A DNA stretch of 64,000 nucleotides from JAEUQQ01 sp963697285 (GCA_963697285.1 CAVONI010000001.1:1-64000), one strand, 5' to 3'. Positions 28,491-37,000 are shown, numbered from the stretch's first letter. Notes: a model not told the origin generated them from the sequence alone. Numbers and translations: made by a program.

Positions 28491-30096
28491 TGGCGACCTC
28501 CCCGACCAGCATCGGTCGTCCACGCAAGTCAGACGTGCGCGGAGCCTCTCCGTCCATGACGAGCGCATTGCCCACCATCTCGTGCACGCCCGTCACCTCG
28601 ACGCCCGGTGCCCAGTACTCCACGAGGGGAGGCAGCGTCGCGCGATCGATCGCGCAGACACACGCCAGCTGGTTGACGCCGTGCGCGTCGCGAACGTGCG
28701 CCACCGCGCTGCCACGTGGCAGACCGCCACGCAGGCGCATCTCCATGTTCTCGTCGTTGCCCAGGCCCGCGCCCCCTGCGCAGCAGAACGTCTGCGCGCG
28801 AATCGTGTTCTCGGGCATCTCGAAGAAGTGATTGCACACGCCGCGGATGACGTCGCGCGGCTCCTCGAGCAGGCCCATCGCGCGCGCCGGGTTGCACGAG
28901 TCGTGGAACGTCACGCGGAGGTGGTCGTTGCGCGACCGGTCGATCTTCAACTTGCCTGCGTGCAGCAGGTCGGCGGTGAACTCGCAGATGTGCACCATCT
29001 TCGTCGAGGCGGCGTTGTCGAAGTGGCGGCCGGTGATCGGCGATACCGGCGGCTCGAGGAAGTCGGCCGGGCCGTTCATCGTGTCCATGTACTGGTGAAT
29101 CACACGCCACATGTGCCCGCACTCGCCGCCGAGGATCCACTTCACGCCCAGCCGCTTCGCCTCTGCGTAGATCTTGTAGTTGAGGCGCTTGATCGTGTCG
29201 TGCGAGGTGAACAGGCCGAAGTTTCCCCCCTCGGAGGTGTACGCACTCAGCGTGTAGTCGAGCCCGATGTGCTCGAACAAGAGCAGGTACCCCATGAACG
29301 TGTAGATCCCCGGATCGGCGAAGAAGTCGGCCGACGGCACGACGAACAACAGTTCGGCACCCTTGCGGTTGATCGATGGCGTGACGCGCACGCCGGTCAT
29401 GTCGGCGAGCTCGTCACACAGGAAATCGATGTTGTCCTTGAAGGTGTGCGGCTGGATGCCCAGGTGATTGCCGGTGCGGTGGCAGTTGGCCACCGGCTCC
29501 ATCACCCAATTGATGTTCAGGCCCACGAGGTTGAGCAGTTCGCGCGCCAGCATCGTGATCTCGGCGGTGTCGATGCCGTAGGGACAGAACACCGAGCACC
29601 GGCGGCACTCGGTGCACTGGTAGAAGTAGTAGAACCACTCCTTCAGCACCTCCGGAGTCATCTTGCGCGCCCCGGCCACTGCGCCGAGCAGCCTGCCCGC
29701 CATGGTGAAGTCGTTCCGGTAGATCGACCGCAACAGCTCGGCCCGCAGCACCGGCATGTTCTTCGGGTCGCCCGAGCCGATGAAGAAGTGGCATTTGTCT
29801 GCACAGGCCCCGCAGCGCACGCATGTGTCGAGGAAGACGCGCAGCGAGCGGTACTTGTCCAGACGCTCGCGCAGGCCCTCGTGCAGGATCTGCTGCCAGT
29901 TCTCGGGGAGCTGCCAGTCGGCGTCGGTCGGAGACCACTCGCGGGGATTCGGGAAGCCCAGGTACTTCAGGTTCTTCGGCGCTGCCGGATAGCACCAGCT
30001 ACCCCTCCGCGCCTCGAAGTCGATCGTCGGATCGAGCCAGTCGCCCCCTCCTGGGGTCCACTCGTCGCGCAGGAGTTCGTCGGCGGTCTTCTTCAT
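28483..30096 (-). CDS. dsrK: DsrK, heterodisulfide-reductase-like catalytic subunit
   Basis: The 537-residue cytoplasmic Fe-S protein carries two [4Fe-4S] motifs, C92/C95/C98/C102 (CVRCGACADKC) and C161/C164/C167/C171 (CTECRRCSVFC), followed by HdrD-type CCG domains (GGECGHMWRV, FHDSCNPARAMG, TFCCAGGAG) that bind the noncubane cluster. DsrK accepts or donates electrons to the DsrC trisulfide/thiol couple on the inner face of the membrane, with DsrM as its cytochrome b partner. The ATG at 30096 overlaps the dsrM stop by four bases. A long spurious reading frame exists on the opposite strand. Confidence 0.95.
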   Translation of the reverse strand: MKKTADELLRDEWTPGGGDWLDPTIDFEARRGSWCYPAAPKNLKYLGFPNPREWSPTDADWQLPENWQQILHEGLRERLDKYRSLRVFLDTCVRCGACADKCHFFIGSGDPKNMPVLRAELLRSIYRNDFTMAGRLLGAVAGARKMTPEVLKEWFYYFYQCTECRRCSVFCPYGIDTAEITMLARELLNLVGLNINWVMEPVANCHRTGNHLGIQPHTFKDNIDFLCDELADMTGVRVTPSINRKGAELLFVVPSADFFADPGIYTFMGYLLLFEHIGLDYTLSAYTSEGGNFGLFTSHDTIKRLNYKIYAEAKRLGVKWILGGECGHMWRVIHQYMDTMNGPADFLEPPVSPITGRHFDNAASTKMVHICEFTADLLHAGKLKIDRSRNDHLRVTFHDSCNPARAMGLLEEPRDVIRGVCNHFFEMPENTIRAQTFCCAGGAGLGNDENMEMRLRGGLPRGSAVAHVRDAHGVNQLACVCAIDRATLPPLVEYWAPGVEVTGVHEMVGNALVMDGEAPRTSDLRGRPMLVGEVASA

Positions 30097-31082
30097 GATT
30101 GCGCCTTGTCGAGAGGGATGCCCGCCGCGACGAGCTTGTCGTGGAACTCCGCTTCCCACTGCGCGTAGGTGTGCGCGTCCACGACGGGGTTCCACGGGTT
30201 GATGTGCCGCCTCCGACGGTTGTCGTTCGCCAGGTTCCTGGTCGGGCTCAGGAAGATCCCCGCCATGTGCAGCAACTTGCTGAACGGGATGTACGCCAGC
30301 AACGCGCTCACGAGGACGAGGTGCACGAACACGCCGACGCTCAGCGTCGCGGGCACGCGCGGCTGCATCGTGACCAGTCCCAGCGCGAGTTCCTTGACGG
30401 CCAGCAGGTCGACCTTGCCGACGTAGCGCATGTAGATGCCGCTCAGCGCGATCCCGAGGATCAGCAGCAGCGGAAAGTAGTCGGCCGGAAGCGAGAGGAA
30501 CCGCACCTGACGATCGACCAGCCGACGGCCCAGCAGAAAGGCGCCCGCGCACACGAGCAGGACGTCGCTCGCAAACAACGTCGGCGTCGTCAACTGGAAG
30601 AAGCCGTCCCACTGTTCGATGACCGCCAGAAACGCCGGCGTGGGCTCGAAGACGTAACGGAGATGACGCACGACGACGATCAGCAGCGACCAATGAAACG
30701 CGACGGCGGCCGCCCACAGCAGGCGTTCGGCCACGTAGACAGGGTGCCGGGCCGCCCCGCGTCGCACGCGCGTGTTACGAAACAGCGTGCGGAAGAACAG
30801 CACCTCCATCGCCACACGCCCGGCAGCCTCCCAGCCGTTCTTCGGGCTGTCGAGCGGCGATCGCTGCAGCCAGGGCAGCGAGGCCTGCTGCCCGCCCACG
30901 CTCGTAATCCGGAACGGTACCGGGGAGCGGCCCCACACGATCACCCGGTAGACCACGCCAACCAGGAAGATCGCCATCCCGGCACCGGGCAGGACGACGC
31001 CAAACAGCCACGGCTGGGTCGGGCCGAGCCATCCGAGCAGGCCGATGGCGACGACCGCCATGAGCCCAATGAGGGCCTTCAT
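30093..31082 (-). CDS. dsrM: DsrM, cytochrome b (NarI-like) subunit
   Basis: A 329-residue DsrM with an N-terminal extension of two helices (ALIGLMAVVAIGLLGWLG, LFGVVLPGAGMAIFLVGVVY), then the NarI-like cytochrome b core with histidines in FHWSLLIVVVRHLRYVFEP and VFVHLVLVSALLAYIPFSKLLHMAGIF. It binds haem b and exchanges electrons with menaquinone while DsrK sits on its cytoplasmic side. It is preceded by an RsbRD_N-type gene with a four-base ATGA overlap and followed by dsrK with the same arrangement, so the operon is strictly translationally coupled. Confidence 0.94.
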   Translation of the reverse strand: MKALIGLMAVVAIGLLGWLGPTQPWLFGVVLPGAGMAIFLVGVVYRVIVWGRSPVPFRITSVGGQQASLPWLQRSPLDSPKNGWEAAGRVAMEVLFFRTLFRNTRVRRGAARHPVYVAERLLWAAAVAFHWSLLIVVVRHLRYVFEPTPAFLAVIEQWDGFFQLTTPTLFASDVLLVCAGAFLLGRRLVDRQVRFLSLPADYFPLLLILGIALSGIYMRYVGKVDLLAVKELALGLVTMQPRVPATLSVGVFVHLVLVSALLAYIPFSKLLHMAGIFLSPTRNLANDNRRRRHINPWNPVVDAHTYAQWEAEFHDKLVAAGIPLDKAQS

Positions 31083-31642
31083 CCCTGTTCCTCCGACTCG
31101 ACCGGCTCAGGGTCTTCGATGGGGGCGAACCGCTGGATCAAGGTGGCCACGCGCCGACGTTCGGCGCGCATCCGGATGTCGTGCACCTCGTCGCGACATC
31201 GCGTGAAGACGTCGAACGCGACCAGAGCCAGGGCGTCGATCCCGGCGTCGATGTCGAGTGCCTCGGGCGCCGTCAGATCGGCCCCCATCACGCCACGCAC
31301 GGCCGACTTGAGATCGAACACGAACCGCAGCGTGGTCGAGGCCCCGTGACCCTGCAGCGCTCGCGCCCGGACGAAACCGTCGATCGCATCTGCCGCGTCC
31401 TGCGCCGCAACGTCGCCGACGAGGACATCGACCATGCGCTCGGTGGCTACCCGGATCCGATGCCCGAGGGGATTGCGGAACGGATCGTCTTCGCCTCGAA
31501 GGAAGCCGACTGCGTCATGCGGGAATCCATCGAAGACGCGCTCACGCCAGGCCTCGACGACCGCCGCTTTCCGCCGCTGCAAGGCTGGCGACAGGCGGGC
31601 GTGGATAAGCCATTCTTCGAGGGGCGAGCGATCGGCAGTCAC
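31079..31642 (-). CDS. RsbRD N-terminal-domain protein, first gene of dsrMKJOP operon
   Basis: A soluble helical protein of up to 187 residues resembling the RsbRD N-terminal domain (VVEAWRERVFDGFPHDAVGFL, DPFRNPLGHRIRVATERMVDVL, IDALALVAFDVFTRCRDEVHDIR). From memory, proteins of this type precede dsrM in dsrMKJOP operons of sulfate reducers; the function is unknown, perhaps a haem- or ligand-sensing regulator. The start is uncertain: GTG 31642 would lie within about two bases of the start predicted from the sigma-54 promoter at 31655-31670, so either the mRNA is essentially leaderless or a downstream start such as TTG 31582 is used. It ends in an ATGA overlap with dsrM. Confidence 0.75.
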   Translation of the reverse strand: MTADRSPLEEWLIHARLSPALQRRKAAVVEAWRERVFDGFPHDAVGFLRGEDDPFRNPLGHRIRVATERMVDVLVGDVAAQDAADAIDGFVRARALQGHGASTTLRFVFDLKSAVRGVMGADLTAPEALDIDAGIDALALVAFDVFTRCRDEVHDIRMRAERRRVATLIQRFAPIEDPEPVESEEQG

Positions 31643-31654
31643 AATCAGGCAGTG

Positions 31655-31670
31655 AGCAACCGTCGTGCCG
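31655..31670 (-). promoter_or_regulatory. Sigma-54 promoter of the dsrMKJOP-hemA-cysG-sensor operon
   Basis: Read on the minus strand, CGGCACGACGGTTGCT matches the consensus TGGCACG-N4-TTGCW at every defined position but the first, with GG-N10-GC spacing. It lies directly before the RsbRD-type gene. The same motif recurs before dsrA and before the Hmc-like operon. Confidence 0.8.
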
Positions 31671-31764
31671 GTCGTGCTCCAATGGCCATGTTGAAGGCAC
31701 ATAGGCCGAAAACAGCCGTTTCTCGGGCTGGCGCGGGGGATGGCGGCGAGCGCGGCCGGCAACG

Positions 31765-31784
31765 ACGTTACGCCAGCGTAACGT
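31765..31784. promoter_or_regulatory. Inverted repeat, putative enhancer for sigma-54 activator (site 1)
   Basis: ACGTTACGC-CA-GCGTAACGT is a perfect 9-bp inverted repeat with core GTTAC-N6-GTAAC. Its centre (31774.5) is 106 bp upstream of the -24 GG of the promoter at 31655-31670, the usual enhancer distance for NtrC-type activators. The stretch 31671-31986 contains no gene. The site lies about 200 bp beyond the dsrC stop and has no T-run, so it is not a convincing terminator. Confidence 0.7.
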
Positions 31785-31986
31785 GCAGGCTGGCGGTGGG
31801 AGCAGCGCGATACCGTTGGGCTCACGGGCAGCGCACGAGGCAATTCGGCTTCCGGGGTAACAGGCGGCACGGCACACGGTGGAGGTCAGGCGGCTGGGCG
31901 TGGCTGGGCCGCAGGATTACTCGCGAATGCGCGTGCAGCCTGGCTGGCGGCCCCGCCACTGGCGGACGATCGAGCGAAGCGTGCGG

Positions 31987-32304
31987 CTACACGCACCCCG
32001 TCGGCTTGGGGAGACCTGCGATCTTGCAGGCGCCCTTGGCCGGCCCTGACGGGAACAACTCGTAGACGCGCTTGAGATCGAATCCCGTTTCCTTGCAGAG
32101 CTTGCGAATCATGGGCGCCACGCTGAACTTGGTGTAGTAGTTGCGCAAGTAGGTGACCAGCTTCCAGTGGTCTTCCGTCAGGTTGTCCACGCCCTCAGAC
32201 GCCGCGAGTGCTGCGGCCACGGCCTCGTTCCACTTCTCGGGTTCCGACATGAAGCCGTCTTCGTCGACCTCGATCGAGACGTCGCCGTGTGAGTAGATCG
32301 CCAT
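31987..32304 (-). CDS. dsrC: DsrC, sulfur-carrier protein
   Basis: A 105-residue DsrC with the functional C-terminal arm: Cys93 and Cys104 in GACKIAGLPKPTGCV, ten residues apart, with the second cysteine penultimate. Both are required for the DsrC trisulfide made by DsrAB and reduced through DsrK, so this is true DsrC and not a TusE/RspA homologue. WNEAVAAALAASEGVDNLTEDHWKLV and YLRNYYTKFSVAPMIRKL are the conserved core. It is the last gene of the dsrA operon, three bases after the TPR gene, separated from dsrAB by six other genes. Confidence 0.96.
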   Translation of the reverse strand: MAIYSHGDVSIEVDEDGFMSEPEKWNEAVAAALAASEGVDNLTEDHWKLVTYLRNYYTKFSVAPMIRKLCKETGFDLKRVYELFPSGPAKGACKIAGLPKPTGCV

Positions 32305-32307
32305 GCG

Positions 32308-32880
32308 TCACTTCTCCTTGTTCGGATTGAGAATGAGGGTTACGGGGTGCACGGTCGCCGACGCCGCTTCAGCGTGTTCCAGCTTGCGCAGGAATTCAGG
32401 CGTCGGGCGATGCCCGAGCGCCATCGCGCGGCTGACGGCCGACCGGGCATCGGTCGGCCGATCGAGCGCGAGCAGGCCGACGGCGAGAAAGTAGTAGCCG
32501 GCCGCGTGACTGGAGTCGAGCTCGACGACGCGCGTGCAGCAGTCGACCAGTTCCTTGGCCTCTCCCATGTAGAGATGGGCCTGGCCCAGGTTGTAGTGGG
32601 CCTCGACGAGGCCTGGACGCCGCGTGAGTGCCTCGCGGTTCGACGCGGCCGCGGCGGCGAAGTCCCACGCGAGCAACTGGGTGCCCCCGAGGTTGACCCA
32701 CGCTTCGACCAGATCAGGATCGATTGCGAGGGCGGCGCGGAACTCCTGCTCGGCGCGGTGCATCTGGGCCTTGGCGATGAAGGCGAGGCCCAGGTTGTAG
32801 TGCGCCGCCGCAGAGTCGGGTGCCTGTTCGACGGTGGCCTGACAGCGCTGCAGGCGCTCACCGAGTGGTTCGGTCGTCAT
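32308..32880 (-). CDS. TPR protein of dsr operon
   Basis: A 190-residue soluble protein made of about four tetratricopeptide repeats (AAAHYNLGLAFIAKAQMHRA, VEAWVNLGGTQLLAWDFAAA, VEAHYNLGQAHLYMGEAKEL, AAGYYFLAVGLLALDRPTDA) and a short C-terminal tail. There is no signal peptide. TPR proteins act as scaffolds; nothing in the sequence suggests catalysis. It overlaps the HEAT-repeat gene upstream by 23 bases and ends three bases before dsrC, so it is co-expressed with the sulfur carrier. A role in assembling or docking Dsr proteins is an inference. Confidence 0.8.
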   Translation of the reverse strand: MTTEPLGERLQRCQATVEQAPDSAAAHYNLGLAFIAKAQMHRAEQEFRAALAIDPDLVEAWVNLGGTQLLAWDFAAAAASNREALTRRPGLVEAHYNLGQAHLYMGEAKELVDCCTRVVELDSSHAAGYYFLAVGLLALDRPTDARSAVSRAMALGHRPTPEFLRKLEHAEAASATVHPVTLILNPNKEK

Positions 32881-33379
32881 GTCGTTCTCCAGTCAAGATC
32901 GCCGCGAGCGTGTGGAATGCGATGTGCTCGTCGGGGTGCGTATGGTCCACGGTGCGTGCCAACGCCTCGATATGCGGAGCGACCAGGGCAGGCGCGACCG
33001 ATGCCACGGCCGCGAGCGCTCGCAGCAACTCCACCCGCACAGCGTCGTCTTCGATCATCGAGACGAGCGCAGGGACATAGGGGGCGATGAGGTCGGGCGC
33101 GCGTCGGCCGATTTCGCCGAGCCCGATGAGCGCGCTGCTGCCGTTGGTCGCCGATTCGTCGTTGAGTCCCCACATGACCCGCCGGACGACCTCCCTCGCC
33201 AGGTCGGGGTGCCGCACGGCGGTCTCGCCGAGGGCGCGGGCAGCGGCTGCGCGGACGCCGTCGTCGGCATCCCAGAGGCGCGGCAACAGGTGACGCACCG
33301 CCTGCGGCTGGGTGCGGACGATGTCCGCGACGCTCACGTCGTCGCCAGACTGCAGGAGGTCGGCCATGTCGTCTTTCAC
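32858..33379 (-). CDS. HEAT-repeat protein of dsr operon
   Basis: About 173 residues of HEAT-like helical repeats, e.g. VRHLLPRLWDADDGVRAAAARALGET, ALIGLGEIGRRAPDLIAPYV, LRALAAVASVAPALVAPHIE. There is no export signal or catalytic motif. The GTG at 33379 overlaps the dsrN stop (GTGA); an ATG four codons later is the alternative. Together with the TPR gene it forms a pair of helical-repeat proteins between dsrN and dsrC. I do not know a described function; protein-protein docking for the cytoplasmic Dsr enzymes is the simplest guess. Confidence 0.75.
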   Translation of the reverse strand: MKDDMADLLQSGDDVSVADIVRTQPQAVRHLLPRLWDADDGVRAAAARALGETAVRHPDLAREVVRRVMWGLNDESATNGSSALIGLGEIGRRAPDLIAPYVPALVSMIEDDAVRVELLRALAAVASVAPALVAPHIEALARTVDHTHPDEHIAFHTLAAILTGERHDDRTTR

Positions 33380-34761
33380 GCCCACGCGCCAGCCTCGGCC
33401 TGCCGACGCACGCCAGCGGTCACCAGGGCCGGTGCGAGCGAGGGCGTGCCCAGAGGGTGGAGGTGGGTATAGGCGGCCCACACGTTTCTGTCGAGCAGGC
33501 CGTCGCGACCACCGCCGATGCCCGCACCGCGCACGAGCCGCAGCGCGGACGTTGTGGCGCAGGGGCCGCTCAGGCGCGAATAGTGGAACTCGTGGCCCCG
33601 CAGCGCGGTGCCGATCGCGAAGAACGGGTTCTCGGTGTCGACAATGGCCTCGACGTACCCGTGCCCCTGCGGGCGACGGGTCTGCTCCACGACGACGTCG
33701 AGCACGCCAGCCATCGCGTACGAGTGCCCGTCGACCCGGAGCTCGCGTGCGAGGTACATCAGGCCGCCACACTCGGCATAGACCGGGATGCCGGCGTGCG
33801 CTGCGGCGCGTACCGACGCGAGCATGCTGGCATTCGCAGCCAGGGCGGCGACGTGGACTTCCGGGAACCCGCCACCGATGTAGAGCGCGTCGACGTCCGG
33901 CAGCGCGCCATCGCGCAGCGGCGAGACCTCGACGATCGTTCCACCGGCGTCGACGATCGCCTCGAGCGTCTCCGGGTAGTAGAAGCTGAAGGCCTCGTCG
34001 CGCAGCACCCCGATGCGGGGAACGCCGATGGCCGCCGGCAGCGGCGCCACGTCGGGAAACGCCACGGCCGCCGCCGTGTGTGCAAGGGCCACGATCGCGT
34101 CGAGGTCCACGTGGGCCTGCACGAGTTCGGCGGCGCGCGCAAGGGCACGCTCGCGATCGTCGTGCTCGGCAGCCGTCACCAGGCCGAGGTGCCTCGACGG
34201 GAGGGGGTCGCCGGCCACGCGGGGCAGCGCACCCAGCACCGGCGGACCGCCAAGTGAGGCGAATGCATCGCGTATCGTGCGCTCATGTCGCGGCGTGGCA
34301 ACGCGGTTGAGGACGACGCCTCCGACGACCAGATCGGGGTCAATCACCGCACAACCGCGCACACACGCCGCGAGGGTCCGCGTCGCCTTGGTCGCGTCGA
34401 CGACGAGCACGACGGCGGCGCCCAGCCGCTTGGCCAGTTCCGCGGTGGAATGGGTGCCTGCGGCGTCGACCCCATCGTGGACGCCGCGATTCCCTTCCAC
34501 GACGATCAGCGAACCTCTCGGCGCCTTGCCCAGCGACGCACCGAGACTCCCGGCTGTCATCAGAAACGTGTCGAGATTGCGTCCGGGGCCGCCGGCCGCC
34601 GCCCCGAGCCAGGCGGCATCGATGTAGTCGGGGCCCTTCTTGTACGCCGCCACCGGGATGCCGCGAGCGCGGAGCGCGCGGAGCACGCCGAGCGACAGCA
34701 GCGTCTTGCCGCTGTCGCCCGACAGGCCTCCAATAACGATCCGCGCGGCGTCGAGCATCAT
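33376..34761 (-). CDS. dsrN: DsrN, cobyrinate a,c-diamide synthase-like amidase
   Basis: The 461-residue protein has the CbiA layout: an N-terminal P-loop ATPase/synthetase domain (IGGLSGDSGKTLLSLGVLRAL, YKKGPDYIDAAW, VVEGNRGVHDGVD) and a C-terminal class I glutamine amidotransferase domain with the nucleophile in PVYAECGGLMYL and a terminal histidine in VWAAYTHLHPLG. In dsr clusters this gene is dsrN, proposed to amidate sirohaem to sirohaem amide for DsrAB. Two ATGs (34761 and 34758) are possible starts. It follows dsrL by 16 bases. A cobalamin role is less likely because no other cobalamin gene is present. Confidence 0.92.
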   Translation of the reverse strand: MMLDAARIVIGGLSGDSGKTLLSLGVLRALRARGIPVAAYKKGPDYIDAAWLGAAAGGPGRNLDTFLMTAGSLGASLGKAPRGSLIVVEGNRGVHDGVDAAGTHSTAELAKRLGAAVVLVVDATKATRTLAACVRGCAVIDPDLVVGGVVLNRVATPRHERTIRDAFASLGGPPVLGALPRVAGDPLPSRHLGLVTAAEHDDRERALARAAELVQAHVDLDAIVALAHTAAAVAFPDVAPLPAAIGVPRIGVLRDEAFSFYYPETLEAIVDAGGTIVEVSPLRDGALPDVDALYIGGGFPEVHVAALAANASMLASVRAAAHAGIPVYAECGGLMYLARELRVDGHSYAMAGVLDVVVEQTRRPQGHGYVEAIVDTENPFFAIGTALRGHEFHYSRLSGPCATTSALRLVRGAGIGGGRDGLLDRNVWAAYTHLHPLGTPSLAPALVTAGVRRQAEAGAWA

Positions 34762-34777
34762 GGCGTGAGCGTCCGGG

Positions 34778-36505
34778 CTAGACCAGGTCGAGGAAGCCGC
34801 AGGGGCACTCTTCCGCACACTTCCGACAACCGTCGCAGACGCCGAGGTCGATCTTGTAGTAGTGGCCGCGACCAGGAGGCGTCACCTTCTTGAAGCAGTT
34901 GTTCTGGCAGTACATCCAGCAGCGTTCGCACCCGAAGCACAGGCCGCACGAGAAGCAGCGTGTCGCCTCGGTGAGCGCGTCCTCGAACGAGGCGCCCTTG
35001 TCGACTTCCTCCTTTGGGCGCGCTAGCCGTTCGGCGGGCGCGAGCACCGTGCGCACCGCGCGCGGCTTCTTCTCGTAGAAGTCCAGCTTGAGTTTCTCGG
35101 GGCCGATGGTGGGCGTGTTCGCGGGGGTCGGGAGAGCGATTCCGCGCAACGTGGCGTGAATCGACTCGGCGGCCTTCCGGCCCTGCCCGATCGAGATCGT
35201 CGCCAGTCCAAGGCGCACGGAGTCGCCGCCAGACCACACGTTGGCGACGTCGGTGTGTCCCCACGCGTCGATCTCGAGCCACGACCCACTGCCGGTGCCG
35301 CCGCCGAGCGCCGACCAGTCGGGCTCCTGGCTGACGGCAGTGATGACGGTGTCGGCGGCGATCTCGAACACCTCGCCCTCGATCGGCACGGGACGGCACC
35401 GGCCCGACGCATCGGGTTCCCCGAGGCCCATCACCTGTACGGCGATCCCGCGCACGCGTCCCTCGTCGTCACGCAGCACGCGCAGGGGCGCCGCCAGGAA
35501 CTCCAGGCGGATGCCCTCGGCGATGGCGTCGTCGATTTCGCTGCCGATGGCCGGCATCTCGGCGCGCGTGCGCCGATAGAGCACGGTGACGTCGGCGCCG
35601 CGGCGGCGCGAGATCGCTGCCGCGTCTGATCCGAGCCGCAGCGATACGCGGGCGGCGTCGAGGGCGGTGTCGCCGCCACCGACGACGACCACGTGTTCAC
35701 CGATTTCGACGTCGGTCCCGCAGTTGGCCCGGTTGAGGAACTCGGTGCCCGTGTAGACGCCGGGACCATCCTCACCGGGGATGCCGAGACTGCGACCCTT
35801 GTGTGCCCCGATGCCGATGAACACCACCGCGAACTCCGCCCGCAACTGCTCGAGCGTGACGCCGTGTCCGATCGTGACACCGCACCGCAACTCGACGCCG
35901 AGCTGGAGGATCCGCTGGATTTCGGCGTCGAGCACCGCGCGGGGCAGGCGGTATTCCGGGATGCCATACCGAAGCATGCCGCCCGGCTTGTCGAACGCTT
36001 CGAAGACCGTCACCGGATAACCACGGCGTGCAAGTTGGTACGCGCACGAGAGCCCCGACGGGCCCGCCCCGATGACGGCGATCTTCTCTGGGAATGGCCC
36101 GCCGACGTCGAGGCGCGGCAGCGCGAGCGCTTTGGCGATCGCGTGATCGCCGATGGTCCGCTCGACGGTGTTGATGGCCACCGCCCCGTCCTTCACCTTG
36201 CGATTGCACTCGCTCTCGCAGGGGTGGGGACAGACGCGCCCCATGACCGACGGGAACGGGTTGGTCTCGACCTCGATACGCCACGCGGTTGCCATCGCAT
36301 CGTCGAGGCTCACACCGAGCTTCTCGCGCTCGGCGATCGTGGTCAGCCAGCCGCGGATGTCGTTGCCGCTCGGGCAGTGTGCGATGCAGGGCGGGTGCTT
36401 CTCGAGCGCCACGGGGCGCAGCGGCGAGATCTCCGAGCCCGCGCCACTTGCGCTCGGACGTGCCACGAAGGGCTTCTTGTCGTCTTTCTTCTTGAGGAGG
36501 GCCAT
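34778..36505 (-). CDS. dsrL: DsrL, NAD(P)H:acceptor oxidoreductase
   Basis: A 575-residue iron-sulfur flavoprotein of the glutamate-synthase small-subunit type. In order: an N-terminal [4Fe-4S] domain (CIAHCPSGNDIRGWL, VCPHPCESECNR), FAD site (AVIGAGPSGLSCAYQLARRG), NAD(P) site (HVVVVGGGDTALDAARVSL), and at the C-terminus cysteine-rich ferredoxin motifs (CFSCGLCFGCERCWMYC, CDGCRKCAEECPCG). DsrL couples DsrAB to NAD(P)H. It is typical of sulfur oxidizers but also present in reductive-type clusters of some Acidobacteria. Here it occurs together with dsrD, so direction of metabolism is not settled by gene content. Confidence 0.92.
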   Translation of the reverse strand: MALLKKKDDKKPFVARPSASGAGSEISPLRPVALEKHPPCIAHCPSGNDIRGWLTTIAEREKLGVSLDDAMATAWRIEVETNPFPSVMGRVCPHPCESECNRKVKDGAVAINTVERTIGDHAIAKALALPRLDVGGPFPEKIAVIGAGPSGLSCAYQLARRGYPVTVFEAFDKPGGMLRYGIPEYRLPRAVLDAEIQRILQLGVELRCGVTIGHGVTLEQLRAEFAVVFIGIGAHKGRSLGIPGEDGPGVYTGTEFLNRANCGTDVEIGEHVVVVGGGDTALDAARVSLRLGSDAAAISRRRGADVTVLYRRTRAEMPAIGSEIDDAIAEGIRLEFLAAPLRVLRDDEGRVRGIAVQVMGLGEPDASGRCRPVPIEGEVFEIAADTVITAVSQEPDWSALGGGTGSGSWLEIDAWGHTDVANVWSGGDSVRLGLATISIGQGRKAAESIHATLRGIALPTPANTPTIGPEKLKLDFYEKKPRAVRTVLAPAERLARPKEEVDKGASFEDALTEATRCFSCGLCFGCERCWMYCQNNCFKKVTPPGRGHYYKIDLGVCDGCRKCAEECPCGFLDLV

Positions 36506-36544
36506 GGCGGTGTCTTTCGTGCAGTGCGCGAGGGCGCCGATCGA

Positions 36545-37000
36545 TCAGGCGTACGGGTACAAGCTGCTCTTGAACTTCGCGAGTTCGCCGAGCAGCATGT
36601 CGTGCTTCTGCTCGTCGTAGATCAGGTATTCGAGCAGGGAGCGTTGCACCGGGAAGCGGCAGTCGTCGCGCAGTTGCTTGCCAAGCTCGATCACTTCACG
36701 CTCGAGCTCGTCGTGTGCCGTGAGCTCGCTCCATACGCTGCCGAGGTCCTCGGGGGTGAGGTTCACGGGCGTCGTGGTGAGCGTGTCGATGATGAACTGC
36801 TGCACGCGGTGGTGTTGCACCGAGTCGTTGCGGATGATCTCGAGGATCTGTCGAATCAAGGGGTTGGGTGTCTTCTCCATCAGTTCGGCGCAGTGCTCGA
36901 CCGCCTTGCGCTCGATGGCCTGCCACTTCTTCATGGCATCCACGAGCCTCGCTGAGCGTTCAGGACCGGTCTCGCGCAGTCCGCGTTGCTTCTTGGCCAT
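36545..37000 (-). CDS. Ferritin-like (rubrerythrin-type) putative diiron protein
   Basis: A 151-residue, mostly helical soluble protein. Candidate metal ligands follow the ferritin-like pattern: Glu35/His36 in AVEHCAEL, His63/His64 in SVQHHRVQQF, Glu98-Glu102 in DELEREVIEL and the E-x-x-H motif Glu130-His133 (YDEQKHDML). I cannot name a family precisely. It sits between dsrD and dsrL in the dsrA operon, with gaps of about 50 and 40 bases. A diiron protein here could protect the sulfite reductase from oxygen or peroxide, which is inference. The length is shorter than classical rubrerythrin and it lacks a rubredoxin domain. Confidence 0.65.
   Translation of the reverse strand: MAKKQRGLRETGPERSARLVDAMKKWQAIERKAVEHCAELMEKTPNPLIRQILEIIRNDSVQHHRVQQFIIDTLTTTPVNLTPEDLGSVWSELTAHDELEREVIELGKQLRDDCRFPVQRSLLEYLIYDEQKHDMLLGELAKFKSSLYPYA

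Noticed and set aside
28234..30168. A 644-codon plus-strand frame opposite dsrK
   Set aside because: DsrK is unmistakable on the minus strand; the opposite frame has low-complexity, histidine- and arginine-rich composition.
31765..31784. Reading the GTTAC repeats as transcription terminators of the preceding operons
   Set aside because: Both exact copies do lie near the 3' end of an upstream operon, but there is no T-run, the arms are AT-rich, and both have the same 106-bp distance to a sigma-54 promoter.
33376..34761. Calling the CbiA-like protein a cobalamin-pathway enzyme
   Set aside because: No other cobalamin gene is present and the position between dsrL and dsrC matches DsrN.
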